Source: UBA6522 sp965205045
Lineage (GTDB): Bacteria; Pseudomonadota; Gammaproteobacteria; Steroidobacterales; Rariloculaceae
Direction of reading: 5' to 3'
Length of the DNA: 64,000 nt
Assembly (NCBI GenBank): GCA_965205045.1
Contig: OZ242031.1
Coordinates: 2,480,001-2,544,000, forward strand
In this document: one piece after another, positions 9,077 to 18,641 of the stretch
Layout of the letters: the number at the start of each line of letters is the position of its first letter
How positions within the stretch are numbered: the stretch's first letter is position 1
The notes under the pieces: model-generated
Told to the model about the DNA's origin: nothing
The model's input: the letters and a program-made list of their open reading frames with translations, nothing else
The model's database searches: none
Made by a program: the position numbers and the translations under genes

Positions 9077-9979
9077 ATGGACACCACTGAATTACGCAAG
9101 GCGCTTGAGCGGGGCAGGACGGGGACGGACTGGGCCGAGAGCGTTGCCCGATTCTTCGCGGCAGGCGACTTGACTTACGGACATGGCACCGACAATCCCA
9201 ACGATGAAGCGTACTGGTTGATTCGCGCACAGCAGGGATGGTCCGAACAGGCATGGGCGGCGCCTCCGGACAGCGGCCTGATCGAAGGCATCATCAATCT
9301 GGCCCGGCGCCGGGTGGCGCAGCGCAAGCCACTGGCGTATCTGCTGGGGGAAGCCTGGTTTGCCGGACTGCGCTTCAGGATCGATGAGCGCGTGCTGGTA
9401 CCCCGGTCGCCGCTGGCCGAACTCATCGAAAACCGGTTTGTGCCATGGTGCCGGTTTCAGCCCGCCGACCGCGTCCTGGATGTGGGCACGGGCAGCGGCT
9501 GTCTCGCGATCGCTGTCGCGCATTACTGCGCCGGCGCGAGCGTCGACGCGACGGACATCTCGGAGGACGCGCTGTCGGTCGCGCGAAGCAACGTTCGCGA
9601 GCATGGGATGGAGGATCGGGTCCGGCTGATACGGACAGACCTGTTCGCCGGATTGACCGGGCCGTATCGGATCGTCCTGGCCAATCCGCCCTATGTGCCC
9701 AGCGAACGGCTTGAGGAACTCCCGGCGGAGTACCGTCACGAGCCGGGAACGGCGCTGGATGGCGGCAGAAGCGGCCTGGATATCGTGGAACGGCTCCTCG
9801 AAGGCGCGATGGGCCGCCTGGCGCCGGACGGCCTGCTGGTCGTCGAAGTGGGCGAGGCCGAACAGGCATTCCGGTCCCGACATCCACGACTTCCAGCCAC
9901 TTGGCTGGAGTTCGAACGCGGCGGCGAAGGCGTATTCGTGTTGACGCATGGCGAATTGGCTGGATACTTACACGCCTGA
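9077..9979 (+). CDS. prmB: 50S ribosomal protein L3 glutamine methyltransferase (PrmB)
   Basis: A SAM-dependent N5-glutamine methyltransferase of 300 residues. The SAM loop is DVGTGSGCLAIA and the catalytic NPPY motif is ANPPYVPSE. The N-terminal segment YGHGTDNPNDEA is characteristic of PrmB rather than the release-factor enzyme PrmC. aroC follows 65 bases downstream, the usual neighbour of prmB in gammaproteobacteria. The start is ATG at 9077; upstream open frame is shadow of the SCO gene. Confidence 0.93.
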   Translation: MDTTELRKALERGRTGTDWAESVARFFAAGDLTYGHGTDNPNDEAYWLIRAQQGWSEQAWAAPPDSGLIEGIINLARRRVAQRKPLAYLLGEAWFAGLRFRIDERVLVPRSPLAELIENRFVPWCRFQPADRVLDVGTGSGCLAIAVAHYCAGASVDATDISEDALSVARSNVREHGMEDRVRLIRTDLFAGLTGPYRIVLANPPYVPSERLEELPAEYRHEPGTALDGGRSGLDIVERLLEGAMGRLAPDGLLVVEVGEAEQAFRSRHPRLPATWLEFERGGEGVFVLTHGELAGYLHA

Positions 9980-10044
9980 ATCGCATTTTGGGGCGATCGG
10001 CATCTCTCGGCCGCGTTCGCTGAGGACGCAAGGAACAGTTGGTT

Positions 10045-11148
10045 ATGGCTGGCGATACCTACGGAAAAATGTTTACGGTCACGACTTTCGGCGAGAGCCA
10101 CGGGCTCGCCATGGGCTGCGTGGTGGACGGCTGTCCGCCCGGCATGGCGCTCACCGAAGCCGACATCCAGGTGGACCTGGACCGGCGCCGGCCCGGCCGT
10201 TCGCGGCACGTCACGCAGCGCAAGGAGCCCGATCAGGTAAAGATTCTCTCCGGGACCTTCGAAGGCGTGACCACGGGAACCGCCATCGGCCTGCATGTGC
10301 GGAACGTGGACCAGCGATCGCGCGACTACAGCAAGATCAAGGACACGTTCCGGCCGGGTCACGCGGACTACACCTACCAGCAGAAGTACGGCATCCGAGA
10401 CTACCGGGGCGGCGGGCGCGCCTCGGCCCGCGAAACGGTGATGCGCGTGGCGGCCGGCGCCATCGCGCGCAAGTACCTGAAGGAAAGGCTGGGAATGGAG
10501 ATTTTCGGGTATCTCGGGCAGCTCGGTCCATACGAACTGGGTGCGCACGATCTCGATGCCGTCAACGACAATCCGTTCTTTTGCGCGGAACCGGACCGCC
10601 TGGGAGAACTCGAGCAGTTCATGGACGACCTGCGCGCCGCCGGGGACTCCATCGGCGCCCGCATCAACATTGTGGCAACCGGCGTACCCGTGGGTCTCGG
10701 CGAGCCCGTGTTCGACAAGCTCGAGGCCGCCATCGCGTACGGCATGATGAGCATCAACGCGGTCAAGGGCGTGGAATTCGGCGACGGCTTCAGGGTCGTG
10801 CAACAGCGCGGCAGCACGCATCGGGACGAGATCACGCCCGATGGGTTCGCCAAGAATTCCTCCGGCGGCACGCTCGGCGGGATTTCCTCCGGCCAGGACA
10901 TCCTGGTGAGCATCGCGATGAAGCCCACGTCGAGCATTCAGGTGAAGGGCAGCACCGTGGACCGGACGGGCAAGGCGGCCCAGATCGTGACCACCGGGCG
11001 CCACGATCCCTGCGTCGGACTGCGGGCCACACCCATCGCCGAAGCCATGCTGGCGCTCACGCTGATGGATCACTATCTGCGTCATCGCGCCCAGAACGCC
11101 GACGTGGAGTCGGAAACGCCGGTCATCGGCATCGAACGCAAAGCCTGA
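10045..11148 (+). CDS. aroC: Chorismate synthase
   Basis: This FMN-dependent enzyme makes chorismate, the last step of the shikimate pathway. 367 residues; family signatures GESHG (residues 14-18), RPGHADYTY and GGRASARET are present. ATG at 10045 is preceded by CAAGGAAC at a good distance; an in-frame TTG two codons upstream is less likely. asd follows after 25 bases. Confidence 0.97.
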   Translation: MAGDTYGKMFTVTTFGESHGLAMGCVVDGCPPGMALTEADIQVDLDRRRPGRSRHVTQRKEPDQVKILSGTFEGVTTGTAIGLHVRNVDQRSRDYSKIKDTFRPGHADYTYQQKYGIRDYRGGGRASARETVMRVAAGAIARKYLKERLGMEIFGYLGQLGPYELGAHDLDAVNDNPFFCAEPDRLGELEQFMDDLRAAGDSIGARINIVATGVPVGLGEPVFDKLEAAIAYGMMSINAVKGVEFGDGFRVVQQRGSTHRDEITPDGFAKNSSGGTLGGISSGQDILVSIAMKPTSSIQVKGSTVDRTGKAAQIVTTGRHDPCVGLRATPIAEAMLALTLMDHYLRHRAQNADVESETPVIGIERKA

Positions 11149-11173
11149 CAGAGTCGGACCGACAGGGGCAATC

Positions 11174-12199
11174 ATGTCTTCAAACTACGATGTGGCCATT
11201 GCCGGGGCGACCGGTGCCGTCGGCGAGGCCCTGCTGCAAATTCTCGAGACGCGGGACTTTCCCGTCGGAAAGCTGTACCCGTTGGCCAGCGAACGGTCCG
11301 CGGGAACTACCGTGCAGTTCCGGGGCGAAAGTCTGGAAGTCGGCGTGCTCGACGATTTCGATTTCCGCCAGGTCGCTGTGGGCCTGTTCTCCGCCGGCGC
11401 CTCCGTTTCGGCCTGGGCAGCACCCAGGGCCGCGGAGGCCGGGGCAGTCGTCGTCGACAATACCTCGCAATTCCGCTACGACGACGACATTCCCCTGGTG
11501 GTGCCGGAGTGTAATTCGGACCGCATCGCCCAGCACACGAATCGCGGCATCATTGCCAATCCCAACTGCTCGACGATCCAGATGGTGGTGGCGCTGAAGC
11601 CCATCAACGACGCGGCGGGAATCGAACGCGTCAACGTATCCACTTACCAGTCCGTCTCCGGCGCCGGCCGCCTTTCCATGGAATTGCTGACCGCGCAGAG
11701 CCGCGCACTTCTGAATGGCGGTGAAGTCACCCCGCGGACGAATCGGGAAAAATCCGTGGCCTTCAACGTCGTGCCGAAGATCGACCGGCTGCTGGACAAC
11801 GGCTATACCAGGGAAGAGATGAAGATGATCTGGGAGACTCGCAAGATTCTCGAGGATCCCGACATCCTGGTTAATCCGACCTGCGTTCGCGTCCCGGTGT
11901 ACCTCGGCCATTCGGAGGCGCTGCATATCGAGACGCGAGAGAAGCTGACTGTCGGGGAAGTGCGGGAACTGCTGGCCGCGGCGCCTGGCGTGGTCGTCCT
12001 GGACGGGGAAAATCCGGGGGACTATCCCACCGCAACGACAGAAGCCGCCAATCGAGACGCAGTCTACGTCGGACGGATTCGCGAAGACGTCTCGCACCCA
12101 CGTGGCATCAACCTGTGGGTGGTCGCGGACAACCTGCGCAAGGGCGCGGCCCTGAACAGTGTCCAGATTGCCGAGATATTGGTGGATCGATACCTGTAG
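11174..12199 (+). CDS. asd: Aspartate-semialdehyde dehydrogenase
   Basis: This NADPH enzyme makes aspartate semialdehyde for lysine/diaminopimelate, threonine and methionine synthesis. The 341-residue protein shows the nucleotide loop GATGAVGEALL and the catalytic cysteine motif NPNCSTIQM. It lies between aroC and the FimV-like gene, as in Pseudomonas. Confidence 0.97.
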   Translation: MSSNYDVAIAGATGAVGEALLQILETRDFPVGKLYPLASERSAGTTVQFRGESLEVGVLDDFDFRQVAVGLFSAGASVSAWAAPRAAEAGAVVVDNTSQFRYDDDIPLVVPECNSDRIAQHTNRGIIANPNCSTIQMVVALKPINDAAGIERVNVSTYQSVSGAGRLSMELLTAQSRALLNGGEVTPRTNREKSVAFNVVPKIDRLLDNGYTREEMKMIWETRKILEDPDILVNPTCVRVPVYLGHSEALHIETREKLTVGEVRELLAAAPGVVVLDGENPGDYPTATTEAANRDAVYVGRIREDVSHPRGINLWVVADNLRKGAALNSVQIAEILVDRYL

Positions 12200-12232
12200 A
12201 CTGGATGCGGGAAACTCAAGGTGGGTCTGCCG

Positions 12233-13711
12233 ATGGATACGAAGCCGTTGAGAACTGCCGTACGAAAGACCTGTGCAAGCCGATTGCGGAGAAGTCTCCG
12301 CAAGCAATGGATCGGCCCGCCGGACGCTGAAGGACCGTTCGTCCGTCAAGGGAGGCGCCGCCTGCGGTGGGCTGGCCTGTTTGTCTGGCTTGTGTCCGTC
12401 CAGGCGGGCGCCATCGGTCTGGGGGACATGGTGCTGACGTCACCGCCGGGTCAACCGCTGGAGGCCCGGATTCCCGTCGAGCTGGTGACGGCCCGGGAGC
12501 TGTGGGCCTTACAGGTCGGCGTCGCCTCCGAAACTACCTACTTGCGCGATGGCCGGGACCGTGTTCCGGAACTTGACGCGCTGAATTTCGAAGTCGTCCG
12601 CGGCAGCGACGGCGGCAGCGCCGTACGGATGTCGTCGCCGAACCCGTTGGTGTCGTCCATCACCGTGCTGGTGGAGGCAACCTGGCTCCGGCGACAGGAC
12701 TTGCCGGCCGGTCGGCTGATTCGGACCTATTCCTTCGGACCGGACGATCTGCCGGAGCCCGGAGCCCAACCCCGCCCGCTGGGCGCCGGATCGCTTGCCA
12801 CCTACGGTCCTGTACAGGAAGGTGAAACGCTCTGGAGCCTGGCCGAGCGTTTCACCGCGCCGGCGGTGCATCCCAACCAGATCCTGGTCGCGATATTCGA
12901 AGCCAATCCAAGAGGCTTCGGCGGCAACATGAACGGGATCTACCAGGGGGCGACGCTGCGGATCCCCGAAGCTGTGCAGGCACGGCGGCTTACGGTGGAG
13001 CAGGCGACCGCGGAAGCGATCCGCCAACTCGACGAATGGCTCGCCGAACTGGAGGCCACACCATCATCGCAGCAGGGCGAAGCCGCTGCGTCGACACCCG
13101 GTACCGATCAGTTGCAGGCGGAACTGGAAGGCGTTCGCGAGTTGCTCGAAACACGCAATGACGAGGTGCAGGCGCTGAGGTCGGAACTCGAGGAGGCCCG
13201 CGCTGCGGCCCTGGCGGCTCAGGAAGCCGCTGCAGAGGCGCGCGCTGCCGTACCCCCGCCGCCGCCACCCGGATTGCGCGGGCTCTGGGTTGAACTGAAT
13301 CGGGCCGCGAGCCGTGCAGCCGCCGCGACCGTTGTGATCGGCCTTGCGGCCCTGCTCCTGTTCGGGATACTGATCGGGTTTCTTCTTGGCCGGCGCGGGG
13401 GGTCGGGTCGGGAGCAAGAATTCACTCCACAACCACCGCTTGACGATCCTGCTGACACCGGGATCACTCGCACCGAAGACGCCGCCGCCGAATCCCGGGC
13501 GGCGATGGATCTCGAATCGCAACTCGACCTGGCACGCGCCCAGGTGGATATGGGCGATGCCGCCGCAGCGAGTCGGACCCTTCGGGCCGTCGTCACGGGA
13601 GGCAGCAAGGCCCAGCGGCAGCAGGCGGAGTCGCTGCTTCAGGAACTCGAGTCGGCTATGGAGACGGCCACGAAGAACAACGGCTCCGACAGCGTGGACG
13701 ACCCTCGCTGA
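12233..13711 (+). CDS. FimV/HubP-like polar peptidoglycan-binding protein
   Basis: FimV/HubP proteins organise the cell pole and support type IV pilus and secretion functions. The N-terminal export segment is followed by the family hallmark IGLGDMVLTSPPGQPLEARI. A LysM-like region (about 190-245: GPVQEGETLWSLAERF to GATLRIPE) precedes a coiled-coil stretch, a single membrane segment (VVIGLAALLLFGILIGFLLG) and a short acidic C-terminal region. At about 492 residues it is shorter than many FimV proteins. ATG at 12233 has AGGTGG nine bases upstream and is preferred over GTG 12221. The leader is long and basic, so the true start could be internal. Confidence 0.8.
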   Translation: MDTKPLRTAVRKTCASRLRRSLRKQWIGPPDAEGPFVRQGRRRLRWAGLFVWLVSVQAGAIGLGDMVLTSPPGQPLEARIPVELVTARELWALQVGVASETTYLRDGRDRVPELDALNFEVVRGSDGGSAVRMSSPNPLVSSITVLVEATWLRRQDLPAGRLIRTYSFGPDDLPEPGAQPRPLGAGSLATYGPVQEGETLWSLAERFTAPAVHPNQILVAIFEANPRGFGGNMNGIYQGATLRIPEAVQARRLTVEQATAEAIRQLDEWLAELEATPSSQQGEAAASTPGTDQLQAELEGVRELLETRNDEVQALRSELEEARAAALAAQEAAAEARAAVPPPPPPGLRGLWVELNRAASRAAAATVVIGLAALLLFGILIGFLLGRRGGSGREQEFTPQPPLDDPADTGITRTEDAAAESRAAMDLESQLDLARAQVDMGDAAAASRTLRAVVTGGSKAQRQQAESLLQELESAMETATKNNGSDSVDDPR

Positions 13712-13717
13712 GGACAG

Positions 13718-14527
13718 GTGGCGCGGTTACCGCCGACCGATCCAATGACGCCGGTCATGCAGCGGGTCGCCGTGGGCCTCGAATACGACGGCACCGACTT
13801 CGTCGGCTGGCAGGTGCAACGGAACGGCCGCAGCGTCCAGGGCGCGCTGGAAGCTGCGGTGTCGGCGGTCGCCGACGAACCGGTCAGCGTAACCGGAGCA
13901 GGGCGAACCGATGCGGGCGTCCACGCCCGCTGCCAGGTCGCTCACTTCGATACCGGTGCCGAGCGGACACCCCGGCAATGGCTGCTGGGGATCAATACAA
14001 ATCTTCCGCAGGACGCGGCCGTTCGCTGGGTCCGGCCGCTCGACGCGGACTTTCATGCCCGCCGTTCTGCAACGGCGCGGCGATACCGGTACCGGATCCT
14101 GGAGCGCAAGACTCGCTCGGCGCTGTTGCGGCATCGAACCTGGTGGCGGCGCGAAACGCTGGATTGCGGGGCAATGACCGCGGCGGCCAGCGCGCTTCTG
14201 GGCGAACGGGACTTCTCCGCCTTTCGCGCGTCGGGCTGCCAGTCGAAATCGCCCATGCGGAGGCTCACTACGGTCGCACTCTACCGGGGAAACGGGCTGC
14301 TGAACCTTGAGTTCGAGGCGAATGCGTTCCTTCAGCACATGGTACGAAACCTGGTGGGCGTGCTGGTTGAAGTCGGGCGAGGGGCCGCGCCCCCACATTG
14401 GGCAGCGCAGGTGCTGGCCGCACGCGACCGCACCAGGGGCGGCGTCACCGCGCCCCCGCAGGGGCTCACCCTGGTCGGCGTACGGTATCCGCCACGCTAC
14501 GGTTTGCCGCCGCCCGCCTTCCCCTGA
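13718..14527 (+). CDS. truA: tRNA pseudouridine(38-40) synthase TruA
   Basis: TruA makes pseudouridine in the anticodon arm. The catalytic aspartate is in GRTDAGVHA (Asp65 from the GTG start) and the C-terminal FLQHMVRNLVGVL segment is typical. A GTG at 13718 has GAGG six bases upstream; an ATG at 13745 is the alternative. It lies six bases after the fimV-like stop. In the Pseudomonas order trpF would come next, but here a different, opposite-strand gene follows. Confidence 0.94.
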   Translation: MARLPPTDPMTPVMQRVAVGLEYDGTDFVGWQVQRNGRSVQGALEAAVSAVADEPVSVTGAGRTDAGVHARCQVAHFDTGAERTPRQWLLGINTNLPQDAAVRWVRPLDADFHARRSATARRYRYRILERKTRSALLRHRTWWRRETLDCGAMTAAASALLGERDFSAFRASGCQSKSPMRRLTTVALYRGNGLLNLEFEANAFLQHMVRNLVGVLVEVGRGAAPPHWAAQVLAARDRTRGGVTAPPQGLTLVGVRYPPRYGLPPPAFP

Positions 14528-14552
14528 ATTGGCAGCATCCTTTTGGACCGCA

Positions 14553-15482
14553 CTACAGCAGAGCGTCTGCCTGCTCGAGTTGCTGCAGCAGCACTGTGGC
14601 GCGAGCGTAGACCTGCGTCGGAAAGATCAATTCCGGCTGCTCCAGGTCCGGAAAGACATCCGGAGCGTCCAATGCATCGGACAGTATCGCTAGTCCCGCA
14701 ACCAGAATCCGCGCAACATCGTAGACGTGGCCTGGCTCGATATCGTCCGGGATATTCCGGCGCGAACTGAGCCGGAGCACCGACACGCCGGACTTTTCCG
14801 CCATCCGGCTCAGGACATCGGCGCTGTTCAGCAGAAGCCTGTAAACGTCAGCAGGACGCCTGTAACCGCCAAACGGCTCGGCATCGGGTACATAGTCTTC
14901 GACACCCTGGTTAGCCAGGATCGCAGCGCTGTACAGGACGGCCAGGGTTACCTGTTCGTAGACATCCCGAGGCAGGATCGGTACGTCGAGCAGCAGGTTC
15001 AGCTGCCGGTTGGTGTCCAGAATCGTCATGAAGACGCCGGTTGCGGACGCTGACCCTCTCGACTGTTCCGGAAGTTGCATGTCGATACCCAGGGCCTCCT
15101 TTACCAGCGTCACCTGCTCGAGGGCGGCTGCAACCACCGCGTGGGTATCGCCTGGCTGAAGCTCGCCTTCCGGAACCGGGGGCGCCGGTATGCGTGCGGT
15201 GCCGGCAAACTCCTGCGCCAACTGGTTCGATTTGCGGAACAGCGTCTGAGCCTGGAAATAGACTTCGAACTGGGAGACGCCCGTGGCGGGCAGGCGTGGA
15301 CTGTCGTCATACGGCCGGCCCATGACTTCACGGATGATTTCGATTTCATCTGCAACCTGCGATGCCAAAGCGTAAACGTCCGGGTTTTCGACTGGCTGGG
15401 CGTCGGCAAGTGAACTCATGCAGAGGAAAAGGGCGGCGGGCACGTTGAAATGGCGGAGGCGGGCGGTTGGTGGGTGTTCCAT
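14553..15482 (-). CDS. Exported protein of unknown function
   Basis: A 309-residue protein with a signal peptide (basic start, FNVPAALFLCMSSLADA, likely cleavage before QPVENPD). The mature part is mostly helical, with repeating hydrophobic patterns but no motif I recognise. ATG at 15482 has AGGAG about six bases upstream, which fixes the start; the open frame further upstream has no export signal. The gene sits on the opposite strand between truA and accD, where trpF is usually found, so it may be a lineage-specific insertion. Confidence 0.72.
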   Translation of the reverse strand: MEHPPTARLRHFNVPAALFLCMSSLADAQPVENPDVYALASQVADEIEIIREVMGRPYDDSPRLPATGVSQFEVYFQAQTLFRKSNQLAQEFAGTARIPAPPVPEGELQPGDTHAVVAAALEQVTLVKEALGIDMQLPEQSRGSASATGVFMTILDTNRQLNLLLDVPILPRDVYEQVTLAVLYSAAILANQGVEDYVPDAEPFGGYRRPADVYRLLLNSADVLSRMAEKSGVSVLRLSSRRNIPDDIEPGHVYDVARILVAGLAILSDALDAPDVFPDLEQPELIFPTQVYARATVLLQQLEQADALL

Positions 15483-15678
15483 CTCATTCTCCTCTGAAGC
15501 GGCGATAAGTCGATCATACGCTTCACTTGCGAATCTCACCAATGGGGGCGTGCCAGGAGCTTGCGCCGCTTCGGTTCCGATGGCGCCTGGCATGACGACG
15601 CAGTTGGCTAGGGCCCCGTACAATGTGTCGGGTATGCCTTTTGGGTATCATTCGCAGCCCGAATTCGAGAGACGGCCC

Positions 15679-16539
15679 ATGGGTTGGTTCGACAAGTTGA
15701 TGCCCTCCCGCATCAAGACGGATACGCGCAGGCACTCCGTCCCCGAAGGCTTGTGGGTCAAATGCACCGGCTGCTCCGCACAGTTGTACCGGGCCGAACT
15801 CAAGCGCAACTTCATGGTCTGTCCCAAATGCGAACATCACCTGCGTATCGGCGCCCGTGACCGCCTGGAAATGTTCCTCGACCCGGATTCCGGCGTGGAA
15901 ATCGCCGCCAACCTCGATCCCCAGGATCCTTTGAAATTTCGGGACAGCAAGCGTTACCGGGACCGCCTTTCGCAAGCCCAGAAGGCCACCGGAGAGCGGG
16001 ACGCGCTGGTGGTCATGGCGGGTTCGGTCAAGGCGATTCCCGTGGTGGCCGCTGCATTCGAGTTCCGTTTCATGGGCGGTTCGATGGGCTCGGTGGTGGG
16101 GGAGCGATTCTGCAGGGCGACGGCGTATTGCATCGAGCATCAGCGTCCGCTGATCTGTTTCTCCGCCAGCGGCGGTGCGCGCATGCAGGAAGCGTTGCTT
16201 TCCCTGTTTCAGATGGCCAAGACCAGTTCGGCCCTGGCGGCGCTCGGCGAGGCCGGGCAGCCCTACATCTCGGTCATGACGGATCCCACCACCGGGGGCG
16301 TCTCGGCGAGTCTCGCACTGCTCGGAGACATCAACATCTCCGAACCCAGGGCGCTCATCGGATTCGCCGGTCCGCGCGTGATCGAGCAGACCGTTGGCGA
16401 GACGCTTCCGGAGGGCTTCCAGCGGGCGGAGTTCCTGCTTGAGAAGGGCGCGCTCGACATGATCGTGGACCGCAGGCGGGTTCGGGAAGAGGTTGCCTTT
16501 CTGCTTGCAAAAATGCTCGACCGGCCGCGCCCGGTCTGA
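15679..16539 (+). CDS. accD: Acetyl-CoA carboxylase carboxyltransferase subunit beta
   Basis: This is the beta subunit of the carboxyltransferase that makes malonyl-CoA for fatty acid synthesis. The zinc ribbon is complete (Cys29, Cys32, Cys48, Cys51), and the carboxyltransferase core contains SASGGARMQEA and DPTTGGVSAS. 286 residues is close to the family length. ATG at 15679 starts the standard MGWFDKLMPS; the open frame extending to 15418 is not family sequence. folC follows, as in other gammaproteobacteria. Confidence 0.97.
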   Translation: MGWFDKLMPSRIKTDTRRHSVPEGLWVKCTGCSAQLYRAELKRNFMVCPKCEHHLRIGARDRLEMFLDPDSGVEIAANLDPQDPLKFRDSKRYRDRLSQAQKATGERDALVVMAGSVKAIPVVAAAFEFRFMGGSMGSVVGERFCRATAYCIEHQRPLICFSASGGARMQEALLSLFQMAKTSSALAALGEAGQPYISVMTDPTTGGVSASLALLGDINISEPRALIGFAGPRVIEQTVGETLPEGFQRAEFLLEKGALDMIVDRRRVREEVAFLLAKMLDRPRPV

Positions 16540-16575
16540 CCGTGCCCGTGCCCGTGCCCGTGCCCGTGCCCGTGC
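16540..16575. repeat. Hexanucleotide microsatellite (CCGTGC)x6
   Basis: Six consecutive CCGTGC units lie immediately after the accD stop codon and 50 bases before folC. It is outside coding sequence, in the leader of folC. Confidence 0.9.
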
Positions 16576-16625
16576 AGCGAGCCTCGACGGCCAACAGGAT
16601 GGCCGGGCCGGGAGGGTGAGGATCC

Positions 16626-17942
16626 ATGGGGTCGAAGTCAGCCGAACTTGAGGCCTGGCTCGATCGTCTGGAGACCTTGCATCCGAAGAAGATCGATCTC
16701 GGGCTGGAGCGCATCGGGCGGGTGCTGGACCGGCTCTCGTTGCGGGCTCCGCCGTTCCGCAGCATCGTCATCGGCGGGACCAACGGCAAGGGTTCCTGCG
16801 TTGCGATGCTGGAAAGCCTCTACCTGGCCGGCGGATATCGCGTGGGCGCGTTCACCTCGCCGCACCTCTGGCGGTTCAATGAGCGCATCCGGGTGGATGG
16901 CGCCGATACGGACAGCGGCACCATCGTTGCGATCTTCGAACGCATCGAGCGGGCTCGCGGGGAAATCTCGCTGTCCTATTTCGAGTTCTCGACCGCCGCG
17001 GCACTGATGAGTTTCGCTCGCTCGGGCGTCGACGTGGCGCTGTTGGAAGTGGGGCTGGGCGGGCGCCTGGACGCGGTCAACGCGATAGATGCGGATGCCA
17101 GCCTGATCGCCAGCATCGACCTGGATCACCAGGAGTGGCTGGGGACTACCCGCGAAGAGATCGGCCATGAGAAAGCCGGCATCATGCGCCGCGGACGACC
17201 GGCGGTCGTTGCCGAGCGGAACCCCCCGCAGAGCCTGCTGAACCACGCAGCGGACATCGGCGCCGACCTGCGCCGGCTGGGCGCCGAATTCGATTTCGAC
17301 ACCCACCGGGATCGATGGACCTACCGGAGCCAGGACGTGAATTTGTCAGGTCTGCCGTATCCGGGATTCGGGGGCAGGGAACAGGTAGGCAACGCAGCAG
17401 GATGCCTTGCTGTCCTGGAGTCGCTGGAGAGCACCCTCCCGCTGGACAGGAGCGTGTGGCCGAGGGGTATCGAACGCGCGCGGCCCAGGGGGCGCATCGA
17501 GGAGCGCGATGTCGGCGGGGTCAGGTGGGTATTCGATGTGGCGCACAACCCGGCTGCCGCCCGGGTGCTGGCCGAAGCCCTTGAGAGGCTCCCCGTCGGC
17601 GGCCGGACCATCGCCGTCGTCGCAATGATGGAGGACAAGGACCACGAAGGCGTACTGGGTCCGCTGATGCCCGCGGTTCACCATTGGCTTCTGACCTGTG
17701 CAGGCGGAGACCGGGGAGCGGCGCCGGAGACGCTCGCGGCGGTTCTCGAGCCCGGAAGCACCGCGTCGATTTTTCCCGATGCCGCCGAAGCGATCGAGAA
17801 TGCGGGCATTCGCGCCGAACCGGGTGACCGGGTCGTGGTATTCGGATCGTTCTACCTGGTGGGTCCCGCGATGTCGGCGCTTGGGATATACTCCACAGGG
17901 TCACAGGCGGGCAACAGGTCCGCAACATGGACCGGAGTTTGA
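16626..17942 (+). CDS. folC: Bifunctional dihydrofolate/folylpolyglutamate synthase
   Basis: FolC adds glutamate to dihydropteroate and to folates. The ATP loop GGTNGKGS is at residues 50-57. The Mur-ligase-like core (SPHLWRFNERI, LLEVGLGGRLDAVN, FDVAHNPAA) is intact over 438 residues. The last 16 bases overlap the next gene, which indicates tight coupling. Confidence 0.95.
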   Translation: MGSKSAELEAWLDRLETLHPKKIDLGLERIGRVLDRLSLRAPPFRSIVIGGTNGKGSCVAMLESLYLAGGYRVGAFTSPHLWRFNERIRVDGADTDSGTIVAIFERIERARGEISLSYFEFSTAAALMSFARSGVDVALLEVGLGGRLDAVNAIDADASLIASIDLDHQEWLGTTREEIGHEKAGIMRRGRPAVVAERNPPQSLLNHAADIGADLRRLGAEFDFDTHRDRWTYRSQDVNLSGLPYPGFGGREQVGNAAGCLAVLESLESTLPLDRSVWPRGIERARPRGRIEERDVGGVRWVFDVAHNPAAARVLAEALERLPVGGRTIAVVAMMEDKDHEGVLGPLMPAVHHWLLTCAGGDRGAAPETLAAVLEPGSTASIFPDAAEAIENAGIRAEPGDRVVVFGSFYLVGPAMSALGIYSTGSQAGNRSATWTGV

Positions 17943-18619
17943 AAGAACGAGTCATTGGTGCCTCGGTGCTGGTCGCGTTGGCGGTGTGGCTCATCCCCTG
18001 GGTACTGGACGGCCCGGTGCCGGACGCCGAATCGGGCGCCGCGCAGGCACCCGTCGCCGAGGGTTCGGCACCGCTGCGGACCCAGACCATCCGACTCGAA
18101 AATCAGCAGAATCCTTCCGCGCAGGTTGATGCGCCCGACATTCCGGGAACGCCGACGCCACAGGATTCCGGGGAGGTCGCGCAGGTCATGCTTGAGGCGT
18201 CTTCCGATCCGCAACCGGAGATCGCCGCGGCGCCGGCTCCCGGTCGGCCAGCCGCCGAAACGCGTGTGGACGCTCCTTCCGGAAGCGCGGCCGTGGTTTC
18301 GGCTGGCGTATCTCGTGAGGTCGGCGACACATCCAGTCCCGCAGTGTCCGGCACGGGATCCTCCGCTACACCGCCAATGGAGCAGGAGGTGGGTTGGCTG
18401 ATCCAGGTGGGGAGCTTCGGCGACGAGGAAAACGCTCGCCGCCTGGCGGACCGCCTCGGCAACGCGGGTTATACGGCCCGGCTTTATCCGCACCGGGCCG
18501 GCGGCGGACTGATGTATCGTGTGCGGGTGGGACCCGAATCCAGCCGTGAAGGCGCGGACGAGATTGCCTCGTCCCTGCGCGACCAGGGTTTTCTTGCCCA
18601 GGTCGTCAGCAGCGATTGA
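17927..18619 (+). CDS. SPOR-domain cell-division protein (DedD-like)
   Basis: A 230-residue bitopic membrane protein: a short cytoplasmic start, one membrane segment (ASVLVALAVWLIPWVL), a long proline/alanine-rich periplasmic linker, and a C-terminal SPOR domain (residues about 153-229, WLIQVGSFGDEENARRLAD) that binds denuded septal peptidoglycan. Position between folC and cvpA matches dedD-type genes. It overlaps folC by 16 bases. Confidence 0.88.
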   Translation: MDRSLKERVIGASVLVALAVWLIPWVLDGPVPDAESGAAQAPVAEGSAPLRTQTIRLENQQNPSAQVDAPDIPGTPTPQDSGEVAQVMLEASSDPQPEIAAAPAPGRPAAETRVDAPSGSAAVVSAGVSREVGDTSSPAVSGTGSSATPPMEQEVGWLIQVGSFGDEENARRLADRLGNAGYTARLYPHRAGGGLMYRVRVGPESSREGADEIASSLRDQGFLAQVVSSD

Positions 18620-18641
18620 CCGAAAGGGGGATTAGGGCTAG

